Made by a program: the position numbers and the translations under genes. From the NCBI GenBank assembly GCA_027658995.1, contig JAQDQK010000009.1, positions 1 through 64,000 of the forward strand: a stretch of DNA of 64,000 bases, given 5' to 3'. Of the stretch, positions 1 to 8,342 are shown in pieces; within the stretch, counting starts at the first letter, position 1, and the number at the start of each line of letters is the position of its first letter. The notes beneath the pieces are model-generated. The model saw only the letters and a list, made by a program, of their open reading frames with translations, was not told the DNA's origin and did no database searches. The DNA comes from Propionibacteriaceae bacterium AM104-82. Its GTDB lineage: Bacteria > Actinomycetota > Actinomycetes > Propionibacteriales > Propionibacteriaceae.

Positions 1-7
1 CCCCGTT

Positions 8-260
8 GGTTGAGCCATGGCAGGCGCGGAGCGGCTGGCATCGGTCGAAACCTCGTGAGGTGTCCGCAGTTCTGAGGTCGGTGCCTGGCGTCGTGGCGGT
101 CGCGTCTGTTGCTGAATGTCGGTTCTTGGCCGGGTTTCTGCGCTGGTGCGGTTGGTTTCGACGCGCGCTGCGGCGCTGCGCGCCTTTGCGCGGCTCAACC
201 GGCGGTGGCGCGGCTCAACCGGCGGTGGCGCGGCTCAACCGGCGGTGGCGCGGCTCAACC
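8..260. repeat. TTGAGCC/GTCGAAACC hairpin-repeat array R1
   Basis: Non-coding repeat array. A forward unit runs from GGTTGAGCC (8-16) to GTCGAAACC (44-52). After a spacer of about 100 bp an inverted unit runs from GGTTTCGAC (154-162) to GGCTCAACC (192-200). The 20-bp segment GGCGGTGGCGCGGCTCAACC then follows three times (201-260). The same subfamily recurs at 23.3-24.15 kb. The window starts inside the array, so its left limit is unknown. Frames that stay open across it are repeat artefacts and not genes. Confidence 0.85.
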
Positions 261-268
261 AGCGCAGG

Positions 269-296
269 TCGGGGAGCGTCCCTCGACGCTCCCCGA
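269..296 (-). terminator. Hairpin terminator of the GH3 operon
   Basis: A perfect 12-bp stem (269-280 with 285-296, core GGGGAGCGTC/GACGCTCCCC) with a CCTC loop, 26 bp beyond the GH3 stop codon. There is no T-run, which is usual for high-GC actinobacterial terminators. It separates the operon from repeat array R1. Confidence 0.7.
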
Positions 297-322
297 ACCG
301 TTCTCGCAGCCCCCCGATCGCC

Positions 323-2611
323 TCAGCCAGTGACCGTGAAGCTTGCCCTCAGCAGGCGGGAACGGTCGGACGACGGGCCGACCCTCAACTCGAAGGCGCC
401 AGGTTCGACGATCCGGCGACCCTCCGCGTCGACGATCGTGCAGTCCGCCACCGGCAGGTCCAGGTCGACGACCCGGGACTCGCCGGGGGCCAACTCGACC
501 TGGCGGTAGGCCTTCAGCTCCTGGTCCGCCCAACTCACCGACGTGACCGTGTCGCTGACGTAGACCTGCACCGTCTCCAGCACGGGGCGGCTGCCCGTGT
601 TCGTGACCCGCACGTGCCCACGCACCACGTCCGACGGCGTCAGCGACTCGGCCTCCACCGACAGTTCCCCGTACTCGACGCTCGAGTACGACAGGCCGTG
701 ACCGAACGGCCAGGCCGGGGCCTGCGTCAGGTCGGCGTAGCGGTCGCCGTGCTGGCCGCGGATCTGGTTGTAGTAGCTCGGCTGCTGGCCGACGTGCAGC
801 GCGAACGACACGGGAAGCCTGCCGCTCGGCTCGACGAGGCCGAGCACGATCTCGGCGACCGCCTGCCCGCCCTTCATGCCGGGCGAGGCCGCCCAGATCA
901 CCGCGGCGGCATTCCTGGCCGAGGGAGGCAGCACCAGCGGCTTCGAGGCCATCAACACCACGATCATCGGAGTCCCCGTCGCGGCGAGCGCGTCGAGCAT
1001 CGCGATCTGGCTGCCGATCAGCTCGAGCGTCGCCGTCGAGCGACCCTCACCGACCAGTTCGATCCGGTCGCCCACCACGGCCACCACGTAGTCCGACTCG
1101 CGCGCAAGCGCAACGGCCTCGTCCAGTTGGGCCTGGTCGGTCTCGGCGGCCACGATGACCGGCGGGCGCGGCTGCCCGTCCGGGAAGTGCGACCCCTCCG
1201 GGTGCTCGGCCAGCGTCAGGATGTCCGCGCCACGCGCGTGCCCGACCTCCCAGCCGGACGGCGCGAGGCCGCGGAGGCCGTCGAGGACGGTGGTGATCAT
1301 GTGGCGCGGATGGCCGTCGGGCAGCCAGCCCGCCTGGCCGGAGTTGCCCGCCCAGTCGCCTAGCTGGATCTGTGCCTCGTCGGCGAGCGGGCCGACCACC
1401 GCGACGCGTCGCGGCTCAGTGGCCACGGCGCGACCGGTCTCGTCCCGGTCGGCGGTCTCCGTCAGCGGAAGCACGCCGTCGTTGCTCAGCAGCACGATCG
1501 AGCGGCGCGTCACCTCGACGTTGACCGCCTCATGCTCCGAGGTGGCGATCTCGGCGGCGATCCGCTCCGCGTCTGGCCGACGCGGGTTCTCGAACAGGCC
1601 GAGGTCGAACTTGACCCGCAGCACCCGCGACACGGCTCGGTCCAGGTCGGACTCGCGCAGCAGGCCCTGGTCGATCGCGTCCAAAGCGCCCTGATAGAAG
1701 CCGGGCGTCGTCATGATCATGTCGTTACCGGCCTTGACGGCGGCAGCGGAGGCATGCGCGTAGTCCGGCTGGACCTGCTGCTCCCACACCATCCGGCCGA
1801 CGTTGTCCCAGTCGGTGATCAGCATGCCGGTGTAGCCCCACTCGCCGCGCAGCACGTCGGTGAGCAGCCAGTCGTTGACGGTGATCGGCACGCCGTCGGT
1901 GGTCTGGTAGCCGAGCATGAACGTGCCGGTTCCCTCGCGGGCGACCCGCTCGAAGGGCGGCAGGAACCAGGAGCGCAGCTTGCGGCGCGACAGGTCGGCC
2001 TCGCTGGCGTCGCGCCCGCCCTGCGTCTCCGAGTAGCCGGCGAAATGCTTGGCGGTGGCGAGGATCGCGCGCTCGTCGGTCAGCCCGTCGCCCTGGTAGC
2101 CGCGCACCATCGCGGAGGCGAGTTCGCCGATCAGGAAGGGGTCCTCGCCGAACGTCTCGTCGACGCGGCCCCAGCGCAGGTCGCGCGTGATGCACAGCAC
2201 GGGGGAGAAGGTCCAGTGGATGCCGGTCGCGGCGACCTCGACGGCCGTCACGCGAGCCACGCGCTCGACCAGTTCGGGCGACCAGGAGGCGGCCATTCCG
2301 AGCTGGGTCGGGAAGATCGTGGCGCCCTCCCAGAACGAGTGGCCGTGGATGCAGTCCTCGCCGACCAGCAGCGGGATCCGCAGCCGCGTCCGCCCCGTCA
2401 GCTCGTGCGCCCTCAGCACCCGCTCGGGGGAGGTGTGCAGGATCGAGCCGACGTGGCGCTCGAGCACCAACTGGTCGAGGTCGTCGCGGGCGTCGAGCTG
2501 CATCATCTGCCCGACCTTCTCCTCCACGGTCATCCGGGAGAGCAGGTCGGCCACGCGCTCGGCCGCGGGGAGGGAGGCGTCGAGGTAGGCCTCGACGTGC
2601 TGGGTTGTCAC
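323..2611 (-). CDS. Glycoside hydrolase family 3 beta-glycosidase
   Basis: 762-aa GH3 enzyme that releases terminal beta-linked sugars from oligosaccharides by a retaining mechanism. Seen: N-terminal TIM-barrel domain with KHFAGYSETQGGRD (about 198-211) and the nucleophile Asp267 in GMLITDWDNV. An alpha/beta sandwich domain (about 390-620) and a C-terminal fibronectin III-like domain (about 650-755) follow. Full length for the BglX group. There is no signal peptide, so the enzyme should be cytoplasmic and act on imported substrate. The start is GTG, and it overlaps the upstream permease stop (GTGA). It is the last gene of a transporter operon, which points to an oligosaccharide (xylo-, cello- or gentio-type) as the cargo. 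The exact substrate cannot be read from sequence; beta-xylosidase activity is the main alternative. Confidence 0.93.
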   Translation of the reverse strand: MTTQHVEAYLDASLPAAERVADLLSRMTVEEKVGQMMQLDARDDLDQLVLERHVGSILHTSPERVLRAHELTGRTRLRIPLLVGEDCIHGHSFWEGATIFPTQLGMAASWSPELVERVARVTAVEVAATGIHWTFSPVLCITRDLRWGRVDETFGEDPFLIGELASAMVRGYQGDGLTDERAILATAKHFAGYSETQGGRDASEADLSRRKLRSWFLPPFERVAREGTGTFMLGYQTTDGVPITVNDWLLTDVLRGEWGYTGMLITDWDNVGRMVWEQQVQPDYAHASAAAVKAGNDMIMTTPGFYQGALDAIDQGLLRESDLDRAVSRVLRVKFDLGLFENPRRPDAERIAAEIATSEHEAVNVEVTRRSIVLLSNDGVLPLTETADRDETGRAVATEPRRVAVVGPLADEAQIQLGDWAGNSGQAGWLPDGHPRHMITTVLDGLRGLAPSGWEVGHARGADILTLAEHPEGSHFPDGQPRPPVIVAAETDQAQLDEAVALARESDYVVAVVGDRIELVGEGRSTATLELIGSQIAMLDALAATGTPMIVVLMASKPLVLPPSARNAAAVIWAASPGMKGGQAVAEIVLGLVEPSGRLPVSFALHVGQQPSYYNQIRGQHGDRYADLTQAPAWPFGHGLSYSSVEYGELSVEAESLTPSDVVRGHVRVTNTGSRPVLETVQVYVSDTVTSVSWADQELKAYRQVELAPGESRVVDLDLPVADCTIVDAEGRRIVEPGAFELRVGPSSDRSRLLRASFTVTG

Positions 2612-3621
2612 TGCTTGTCTTCCTTCTTCAGTGCCACGGGGCGGACGGTCGTGACGGCGGAGTTCGCGTCGATGCCCTGCTTGCGCAGCGCGCGGGCCCG
2701 CTCACCTGCGGAGCGCAGGCGCGGGTTGACGTACTCGTCGATGCCGAAGTTGATCAGGGAGAGGGCGACGCCGATGGCGGCGATGCACAGGCCCGGAGGA
2801 AGGTACCACCACCACTGGTTCTGCCTGAACGCGCCCTGCGCGGAGGCCCAGTTGAGGATGGTTCCCCAGTTGTAGGTGGTCACCGGGATGACGCCGATGT
2901 AGGAAAGCGTCGTCAGGCTCAGGATCGCTGCGGTTACGGTGCCGACGAAGCTGGCGGCGATCAGCGCCATCAGGTTCGGCAGCATCTCGACGGCGATGAT
3001 CCGACGCAGCGGCTCGCCGTTGGCGCGCGCGGCCTGCACGAAGTCGCGGTTGCGCAGCGACATCGTCTGGGCGCGGAGCACCCGGGCGCCCCAGGCCCAG
3101 CCGATGATGCCGAGCACTGCCGCGACGATCCACAGCGGCGGATCCTCGAACATCGAGGCGACGATGATGATCAGCGGCAGGCCTGGGATGACGAGGAACA
3201 CGTTGGTCAGGGCCGAGAGCGCCTCGCTCTGCCATCCGCTGATGTAGCCGGAGATGACGCCGACGGTGATCGCGATGACGGTTGCGATGGCCGCGGCGAG
3301 GAAGCCGACGACGATGACGCCGCGGGTGCCGAAGATGACCTGGCTGAGGACGTCCTCACCGAGGTGCGTCGTGCCGAGCCAATGCTCTGCTGACGGTGGC
3401 TTCAGCCGCAGCTTGGGGTTGACGGCGGTCGGCGAGTAGGGGGCGAGGAACTCGGCGAAGATCGCGATGAGGATGAAGAATCCGAGGATCGCCAGGCCCG
3501 CGATCGACTTGCCGTTGCGGAACATCGCGAAGGCGGAGGCCAGCTTCGCGCCGAAGCTCTGCCCCTTCGGCGCGGGCGGGGTGGCCGCGACGGGGGTCTC
3601 GAGTGCTGCTGGGGTAGTCAT
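2608..3621 (-). CDS. ABC transporter permease, OppC/DppC family
   Basis: 337-aa inner-membrane permease of a peptide/opine/nickel (PepT) class ABC importer. Seen: a cytoplasmic N-terminal extension rich in Ala and Pro (1-45), a first membrane segment (about 45-65, ILGFFILIAIFAEFLAPYSP), the OppC_N region, and a BPD_transp_1 core with several hydrophobic segments. The EAA-like loop is around RAQTMSLRNRDFVQAARANG. It follows the OppB-like gene by 3 bp with a GGAGG ribosome site and overlaps the GH3 gene by 4 bp. PepT-class systems beside glycosidases often carry oligosaccharides rather than peptides, so that is the inferred role here. Confidence 0.93.
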   Translation of the reverse strand: MTTPAALETPVAATPPAPKGQSFGAKLASAFAMFRNGKSIAGLAILGFFILIAIFAEFLAPYSPTAVNPKLRLKPPSAEHWLGTTHLGEDVLSQVIFGTRGVIVVGFLAAAIATVIAITVGVISGYISGWQSEALSALTNVFLVIPGLPLIIIVASMFEDPPLWIVAAVLGIIGWAWGARVLRAQTMSLRNRDFVQAARANGEPLRRIIAVEMLPNLMALIAASFVGTVTAAILSLTTLSYIGVIPVTTYNWGTILNWASAQGAFRQNQWWWYLPPGLCIAAIGVALSLINFGIDEYVNPRLRSAGERARALRKQGIDANSAVTTVRPVALKKEDKQ

Positions 3622-3624
3622 GGC

Positions 3625-4707
3625 TCAGGCCTCCGTCTGGCGGGTGCGTGGGTCGAGGAAGGCGTAGGCCACATCGGCCAGGATGTTGGCGACCAGCACC
3701 GAGATGGTGATCACCAGGAACACGCCCTGCATGAGTGCGTAGTCCTTGCCGTTGGTGGCATCGAGCAGCAGTTTGCCGATGCCGGGGTAGCTGAACACCA
3801 TCTCCATCACGATGGTGCCGCCGACGATGAAGCCGAGCGACAGCGCGAAGCTCTGGATCTGGGGGAGCACCGCGTTGCGGGCCGCGTATCCCCACAGGAC
3901 CTTGCGGTCGGGCATGCCCTTGGCCTGCGCGACGGTGATGTAGTCCTCGTCGAGGACCGTCAGCATCATGTTGCGCATGCCGAGCATCCAGCCGCCGAGC
4001 GAGGCGATGACGATGGTCAACGCGGGAAGGGTCCCGTGGTGGATCACCTGGCTGATGAACTCGGCGGACCACTCGGGCTTCATGCCGACGCCATAGGCCT
4101 TGCCGATCGGGAACCACTTGAGGTTCACCGAGAACACCGCGATCGCGAGCAGGCCGAGCCAGAAGTAGGGGATCGTGCTCAGGAAGGTGGTGATCGGGAT
4201 CATCACGTCGAGGCGGGAACCGCGGCGCCAGCCGATGAAGGCGCCGCCTACCGTGCCGATCGTGAAGGACACGATGGTCGCGAAGCCGACCAGGCCGACG
4301 GTCCAGGGCAGCGCGCCCGCGATCACCTCGCTGACGGGCCGAAGGCCGTGGAGCAGCGAGACGCCGAGGTCGCCGCGCAGCAGGTGCGACCAGTAGTCGA
4401 GGTACTGCTGGAACAGCGACTTGTCGGTGTCGAGGCCGAGAAGGGCGCGCAGCGCGCCAGCGGCCTCGGGGGAGATATTGCGGTTGCGGGCCAGATACGC
4501 GTCGACGGCGTCGCCCTTCATCATGCGAGGCAGGATGAAGTTGATGGTGATCGCCGCCCACAGCGTGAACAGGTAGAACAGGGCGCGGCTACCGAGGAAG
4601 CGCCACGGGATGCGCGCCCGGCCCTTGACGGCCTTCGTGGCGGTCGTGCCGACCTCGAGGGCGTCGGGTCGGGGGTCGTCGGTGAGGGTCGGCTGCACGG
4701 CGCTCAT
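3625..4707 (-). CDS. ABC transporter permease, OppB/DppB family
   Basis: 360-aa permease partner of the neighbouring OppC-type protein. Seen: a cytoplasmic N-terminal tail of about 40 residues, a first membrane helix (about 42-60), the OppB-type periplasmic loop (LLGLDTDKSLFQQYLDYW), then five further hydrophobic segments. The EAA loop is around EDYITVAQAKGMPDRKV. The start overlaps the ATP-binding protein stop by 4 bp (ATGA), so translation is coupled. Together the two permeases form the channel of the importer whose binding protein lies at 6420-8117. Confidence 0.93.
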   Translation of the reverse strand: MSAVQPTLTDDPRPDALEVGTTATKAVKGRARIPWRFLGSRALFYLFTLWAAITINFILPRMMKGDAVDAYLARNRNISPEAAGALRALLGLDTDKSLFQQYLDYWSHLLRGDLGVSLLHGLRPVSEVIAGALPWTVGLVGFATIVSFTIGTVGGAFIGWRRGSRLDVMIPITTFLSTIPYFWLGLLAIAVFSVNLKWFPIGKAYGVGMKPEWSAEFISQVIHHGTLPALTIVIASLGGWMLGMRNMMLTVLDEDYITVAQAKGMPDRKVLWGYAARNAVLPQIQSFALSLGFIVGGTIVMEMVFSYPGIGKLLLDATNGKDYALMQGVFLVITISVLVANILADVAYAFLDPRTRQTEA

Positions 4708-5510
4708 TTCGTTCCTCCCTCGTGCGACAGGTGCGCGAAGTGCTTCTCGGGGTCGGGTGAGGCGGCCCGCAGTTCGCGGGTGTAGGGATCCTGCGGGTTG
4801 AGGATGACGTCGTCGGCTGGCCCGTGCTCGACGACGCGGCCCTGGTTGAGCACCATGATCTCGTCGCTGAAGTGGCGGGCGGTCGCCAGGTCGTGGGTGA
4901 TGTAGAGGACGCCGAGGGCCTCCTCGCGCTGAAGGTCGGCCAGCAGGTTCAGCACGCCGAGCCGGATCGACACGTCGAGCATCGACACGGGCTCGTCGGC
5001 GACCAGCAGCTTGGGGCGCGACGCGAGCGCGCGGGCGATGGCGACGCGCTGGCGCTGCCCGCCGGAGAGTTCGTGCGGGCGTCGGTCGATGACCTTGTCC
5101 GGCTCCAGGCGGACGCGCTCCAACAGGCGTCGCACCTCACCCTCGGTCTCGGCCTTCGGCACCACGTTGTGCAGCCTGAGCGGGCGCTCGATGTGGTAGC
5201 GGATGGAGTGGTAGGGGTTCAGCGAGGCGAACGGGTCCTGGAAGACCATGCGCAGTTGCTGGCGGTAGTCGCGCAGCGCCTTGCCGCGCCGGGGAATGGG
5301 GGCGCCGTCGAGCAGCACCTCGCCGGAGGTGGCGCGCTCGAGCTGGGTGAGGATCTTCGCGATGGTCGACTTGCCGCTTCCGGACTGCCCGACCAGGCCG
5401 ATCGTCTGGCCCGAGGTCAGGGCGAAGCTGACGTCGTCGAGGGCCTTGAGTTGGCCGGCGCCGCGGACGTTGTAGATCTTGGTGACGTTCCTGAACTCGA
5501 GGAGGCTCAT
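4704..5510 (-). CDS. ABC transporter ATP-binding protein, OppF-like
   Basis: 268-aa ATPase subunit. Seen: Walker A GQSGSGKST (about residues 40-48), Q-loop MVFQDPFASLNP, signature LSGGQRQRVAIARAL (about 148-162), Walker B LLVADEP, and the switch His in YITHDLA. It pairs with the OppD-like protein immediately upstream, which it overlaps by 4 bp. The two ATPases form the heterodimeric motor typical of PepT-class importers. The protein is shorter than many OppF proteins (about 320 aa) because it lacks most of the C-terminal oligopeptide-transporter extension; it ends soon after RELRAASPDPEK. Confidence 0.92.
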   Translation of the reverse strand: MSLLEFRNVTKIYNVRGAGQLKALDDVSFALTSGQTIGLVGQSGSGKSTIAKILTQLERATSGEVLLDGAPIPRRGKALRDYRQQLRMVFQDPFASLNPYHSIRYHIERPLRLHNVVPKAETEGEVRRLLERVRLEPDKVIDRRPHELSGGQRQRVAIARALASRPKLLVADEPVSMLDVSIRLGVLNLLADLQREEALGVLYITHDLATARHFSDEIMVLNQGRVVEHGPADDVILNPQDPYTRELRAASPDPEKHFAHLSHEGGTK

Positions 5511-6331
5511 CGGACCACCACTCCTCTCTCGCCTGTCAGGCGCGGGAACGACGCCAACAGCTTCCTGGTGTAGTCGTGCTGGGGGTTGGTCCAGATCTGC
5601 TCGGAGGTGGCCAGTTCGACGATCTCGCCCTCCTTCATGATGGCGATCCGGTCGCTGATCTCGAGCAGCAGGGGCAGGTCGTGGGTGATGAACACGACGG
5701 AGAATCCGAACTCGCGGCGCAGTTGGGAGATCTGACGCAGGATCTCGCGCTGCACCAGCACGTCGAGGGCGGTGGTCGGTTCGTCCATCACCATCAACTG
5801 CGGCCGGAGCGCGAGCGCCATGGCGATCATGACGCGCTGCCGCATGCCGCCGGAGAGTTCGTGCGGGTAGGAGCGCATCCGCTGTTCGCCGACCTTGACG
5901 ATCTCCAGCAGTTCCTTCACCTCGGCGAGGCGCTGCTTGCGGCTCATCTCGGGGCGGTGCACCTGGAAGACGTCATCGAGTTGCTTGCCGATCTGCACCA
6001 CGGGGTTGAGCGCGTTCATCGCGCCCTGGAACACCATGGAGATCTTGTCCCACCGGAAGCGGCGCATCTGTTCGGCATCAAGGGCGTTGACGTCGATGTC
6101 GTCGCCCGACGCGTCATGGAAGACGACGGAGCCGCTCGTGATGACGGCGGGTGGTTTGAGGAGTCGCTGCACCCCGTATGCCAGGGTGGTCTTGCCGCAG
6201 CCGCTCTCGCCTGCGAGTCCGAGGATCTCGCCGCGGTGCAACTCGAGGCTGACGTTCTTCACCGCCTCGACTGGCGGATCGACGTCGTAGACGACGGAGA
6301 AGTCCTGCACGGACAGAAGCGTGTCGCTCAT
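5507..6331 (-). CDS. ABC transporter ATP-binding protein, OppD-like
   Basis: 274-aa ATPase subunit of the same importer. Seen: Walker A GESGCGKTT, the Q-loop region MVFQGAMNALNP, signature LSGGMRQRVMIAMAL, Walker B LMVMDEPTTALD, and H-loop FITHDL. The frame is open 75 bp further upstream, but the ATG at 6331 (MSDTLLSVQD) matches the family N-terminus. The extra upstream codons overlap a strong hairpin and are unlikely to be translated. It lies 88 bp after the binding-protein gene with that hairpin between them. Confidence 0.92.
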   Translation of the reverse strand: MSDTLLSVQDFSVVYDVDPPVEAVKNVSLELHRGEILGLAGESGCGKTTLAYGVQRLLKPPAVITSGSVVFHDASGDDIDVNALDAEQMRRFRWDKISMVFQGAMNALNPVVQIGKQLDDVFQVHRPEMSRKQRLAEVKELLEIVKVGEQRMRSYPHELSGGMRQRVMIAMALALRPQLMVMDEPTTALDVLVQREILRQISQLRREFGFSVVFITHDLPLLLEISDRIAIMKEGEIVELATSEQIWTNPQHDYTRKLLASFPRLTGERGVVVR

Positions 6332-6360
6332 GAGTCTCGCTTTCGTGTGCTGAAACACGC

Positions 6361-6396
6361 GGGGGGCGGATGCACGCCCTGGTGCATCCACCCCCC
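6361..6396. terminator. Intercistronic GC-rich hairpin after the binding-protein gene
   Basis: Left arm GGGGGGCGGATGCAC (6361-6375), right arm GTGCATCCACCCCCC (6382-6396): 14 of 15 pairs, with a 6-nt loop. A smaller hairpin, CGTGT/ACACG (6344-6359), lies closer to the next gene. Placed between a binding-protein gene and its ATPase gene, such a structure usually causes partial termination or protects the upstream mRNA, so the binding protein is made in excess. Confidence 0.7.
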
Positions 6397-6419
6397 CACG
6401 CGTCACCGTTGTGTGGAGA

Positions 6420-8117
6420 CTAGGCGGTCTTCAGCTTGGTCAGGATCATGACGATCCCGGGCTGGGTCGGGTCGCCCGCGGCGTACTGATCGTCCTGGGA
6501 CGGCCAGCCGACGTAGTTGCGGGTGTTGAACTCGCCCAGCAGCGGGTGAGCGCCGAGCGGGATGGCGGGCACGTTCTCGACGAACGCGGTCTCCATGACC
6601 TTCAGGGCCTCGGCGCGCTCGCCCTCGTTCGCGGCGTTGGCGTAGGTGTCGAGGGCCTTGGTGACGGCCGGGTCGTTGAAGCGGCCGAAGTTGAACTGGG
6701 CCTTGTCATCGACGATCCACTTGGGATCCATCGTCGAGGTGTAGAGGCCGTAGGCGTTGCCGGTGTCCTCGAGCCAGTGGATGATCATCTGGAAGGTGCC
6801 CGTCTGACGGGCCTCGTCCCAGCCGCCCCAGTCCGGCTGGTCGACCTTGACGTCGATGCCGAGACCGTTCTTGAGCTCCTCGGCGATCAGCGCCTGCTCG
6901 GTGTTCCAGTCGCTCCAGCCCGCGGGGACGGAGATGGAGAAGGAGACGGCCTCGCCGTCAGGATCGACGAGCTTCTCGTCCTTCCACGTGTAGCCGGCGT
7001 CGGTCAGGATCTGCTTGGCCTTCTCGACATCGACGGAGTAGTTCTTGTCGGCGTACTCGGGCAGGATCTCGTCCTTGAGCAGGTCGCCCAGGCCGCTGAC
7101 GTTCCAGATCGCCTCCGACGCGCCCTCGCGGGCGATGTCGACGTAGGCGTCGCGGTCGATCGTCCACGCGATCGCCTCACGCAGCGCCTTGTTGTTGAAC
7201 GGCTTGGTCTGCAGGTTCATGAACAGGGTGCCTGCGCCCGCGGTGGGGGAGACGAGGAACTGGTTGTGCTCGTCGGCTGCCAGGTAGCTGTCCTTGATCT
7301 GCGGGATGAACGCCTGGGCCCAGTCGGCCTCGCCCGAGACGAGGGCGGTGGTGAGGGCCGCGTTGTCGCCGTAGGAGACGTAGTGCAGCTCGGGAACCGC
7401 AAGCTCGCCGCCCCAGTAGGTGGGGTTCGCGGTCAGGGTGACGGACTCCGTCGACCAGTTCGACAGCACGTACGGGCCGGTGCCGACGGCCATGCCCTCG
7501 CCGGTCAGCGGGTCGGTGTTCGGGTCGGCGATCTTCTCCCAGATGTGCTTGGGAACGATGGGGTGGTGCAGGACGCGGGCCTGCGAGGTGAACTTGGAGT
7601 TACCGAAGGTGATGACGACCTTGTCGCCGTCGGCCTTGATGTCGGTGATGTTGTGCGCCGAGGTGTCGTTCAGCTTGCCGGACTTGACCATGTCGAAGCT
7701 GAAGATGACGTCGTCGGCGGTGAAGTCGGTGCCGTCGCTCCACTTGACGTCCTTGCGGGGGACGACCGTGAGCTGGGTGTAGTCCTCGTTCCACTCGACC
7801 GACTCGGCGAGCCAGGGGGTGGTGCCCAGGTCGCCGGTCGGGTTGACCAGCGCGAGGGACTCGAAGATCACCTTGCCGTAGGCGTACTTCGAGGCGGACG
7901 AGTCGCCGAGGTACGGGTTGTGCGACTCGGTGGTGATGGCGCCGTCGGGCTTGGCGATGGTGAGAGCGGCGGTGCCGACTCCGGTGCCACCCTCCGTGTT
8001 TCCGGTCGTCGGCTTGGTGGTGCCGCCGCTGGTCGGGTCGCCGCCGCTCGTGCTGCTGCCATCGGCCAACAGGAGTGCTGCCACGGCAGACATGGCGATC
8101 AATGGCTTCAGCTTCAT
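6420..8117 (-). CDS. ABC transporter substrate-binding protein, family 5, without a lipobox Cys
   Basis: 565-aa extracellular SBP_bac_5 protein that delivers substrate to the permeases encoded downstream. Seen: a basic start and hydrophobic core (MKLKPLIAMSAVAALLLA), then a Gly/Ser/Thr-rich linker (about 20-48) typical of a lipoprotein tether, then the family fold with NPTYWGG, ALREAIAWTIDRDAYV and NKALREAI-type segments. Odd: where a lipobox should read LAGC the sequence reads LADG, so there is no cysteine to lipidate. The protein may be secreted or anchored by an uncleaved signal, or the site may be a mutation or sequence error. GAGGAG ribosome site. First gene of the operon; substrate inferred to be an oligosaccharide from the GH3 gene at the operon end. 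Confidence 0.9.
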   Translation of the reverse strand: MKLKPLIAMSAVAALLLADGSSTSGGDPTSGGTTKPTTGNTEGGTGVGTAALTIAKPDGAITTESHNPYLGDSSASKYAYGKVIFESLALVNPTGDLGTTPWLAESVEWNEDYTQLTVVPRKDVKWSDGTDFTADDVIFSFDMVKSGKLNDTSAHNITDIKADGDKVVITFGNSKFTSQARVLHHPIVPKHIWEKIADPNTDPLTGEGMAVGTGPYVLSNWSTESVTLTANPTYWGGELAVPELHYVSYGDNAALTTALVSGEADWAQAFIPQIKDSYLAADEHNQFLVSPTAGAGTLFMNLQTKPFNNKALREAIAWTIDRDAYVDIAREGASEAIWNVSGLGDLLKDEILPEYADKNYSVDVEKAKQILTDAGYTWKDEKLVDPDGEAVSFSISVPAGWSDWNTEQALIAEELKNGLGIDVKVDQPDWGGWDEARQTGTFQMIIHWLEDTGNAYGLYTSTMDPKWIVDDKAQFNFGRFNDPAVTKALDTYANAANEGERAEALKVMETAFVENVPAIPLGAHPLLGEFNTRNYVGWPSQDDQYAAGDPTQPGIVMILTKLKTA

Positions 8118-8188
8118 TGCTGCTCCTCGGTCTTCGCCCGCGCTATTGCGGGCTGTTTTTTAGTTCCAGGGTTCCTGGTGTTTCGATG

Positions 8189-8216
8189 ATCTTACTGGCC
8201 AGTAAGTAAGTTGCAA
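8189..8216 (-). promoter_or_regulatory. Promoter of the family 5 transporter operon with embedded operator
   Basis: Read on the minus strand: -35 TTGCAA (8216-8211), 16-bp spacer, -10 TAAGAT (8194-8189). The perfect 16-bp palindrome CTTACTGGCCAGTAAG (8191-8206) covers the spacer and part of the -10, a position at which a bound TetR dimer would block RNA polymerase. The divergent TetR gene begins at 8343. This is inference from position and symmetry. Confidence 0.6.
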
Positions 8217-8226
8217 CTGTAGGCTG

Positions 8227-8244
8227 CGTATTGTTAGCAATACG
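8227..8244. promoter_or_regulatory. Second dyad, CGTATTG-TTAG-CAATACG
   Basis: A perfect 7-bp inverted repeat with a 4-bp centre, between the transporter promoter and the TetR gene. It differs in sequence from the palindrome at 8191-8206. It could be an operator for the TetR gene itself or the site of a second regulator; no regulator can be assigned. Confidence 0.45.
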
Positions 8245-8342
8245 TGACCAAGTCGCACCGGGCACCACGCGCAATGAGGCAGTGCCGGTGACTAGGAGAT
8301 TCCAGCCAGGAACCTCTGGTCAGCCGATCGAAGGCGGTCTAG

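Noticed and set aside
116..1363. 415-aa plus-strand frame antisense to GH3
   Set aside because: Arg/Pro/Gly-rich shadow typical of antisense frames in high-GC DNA.
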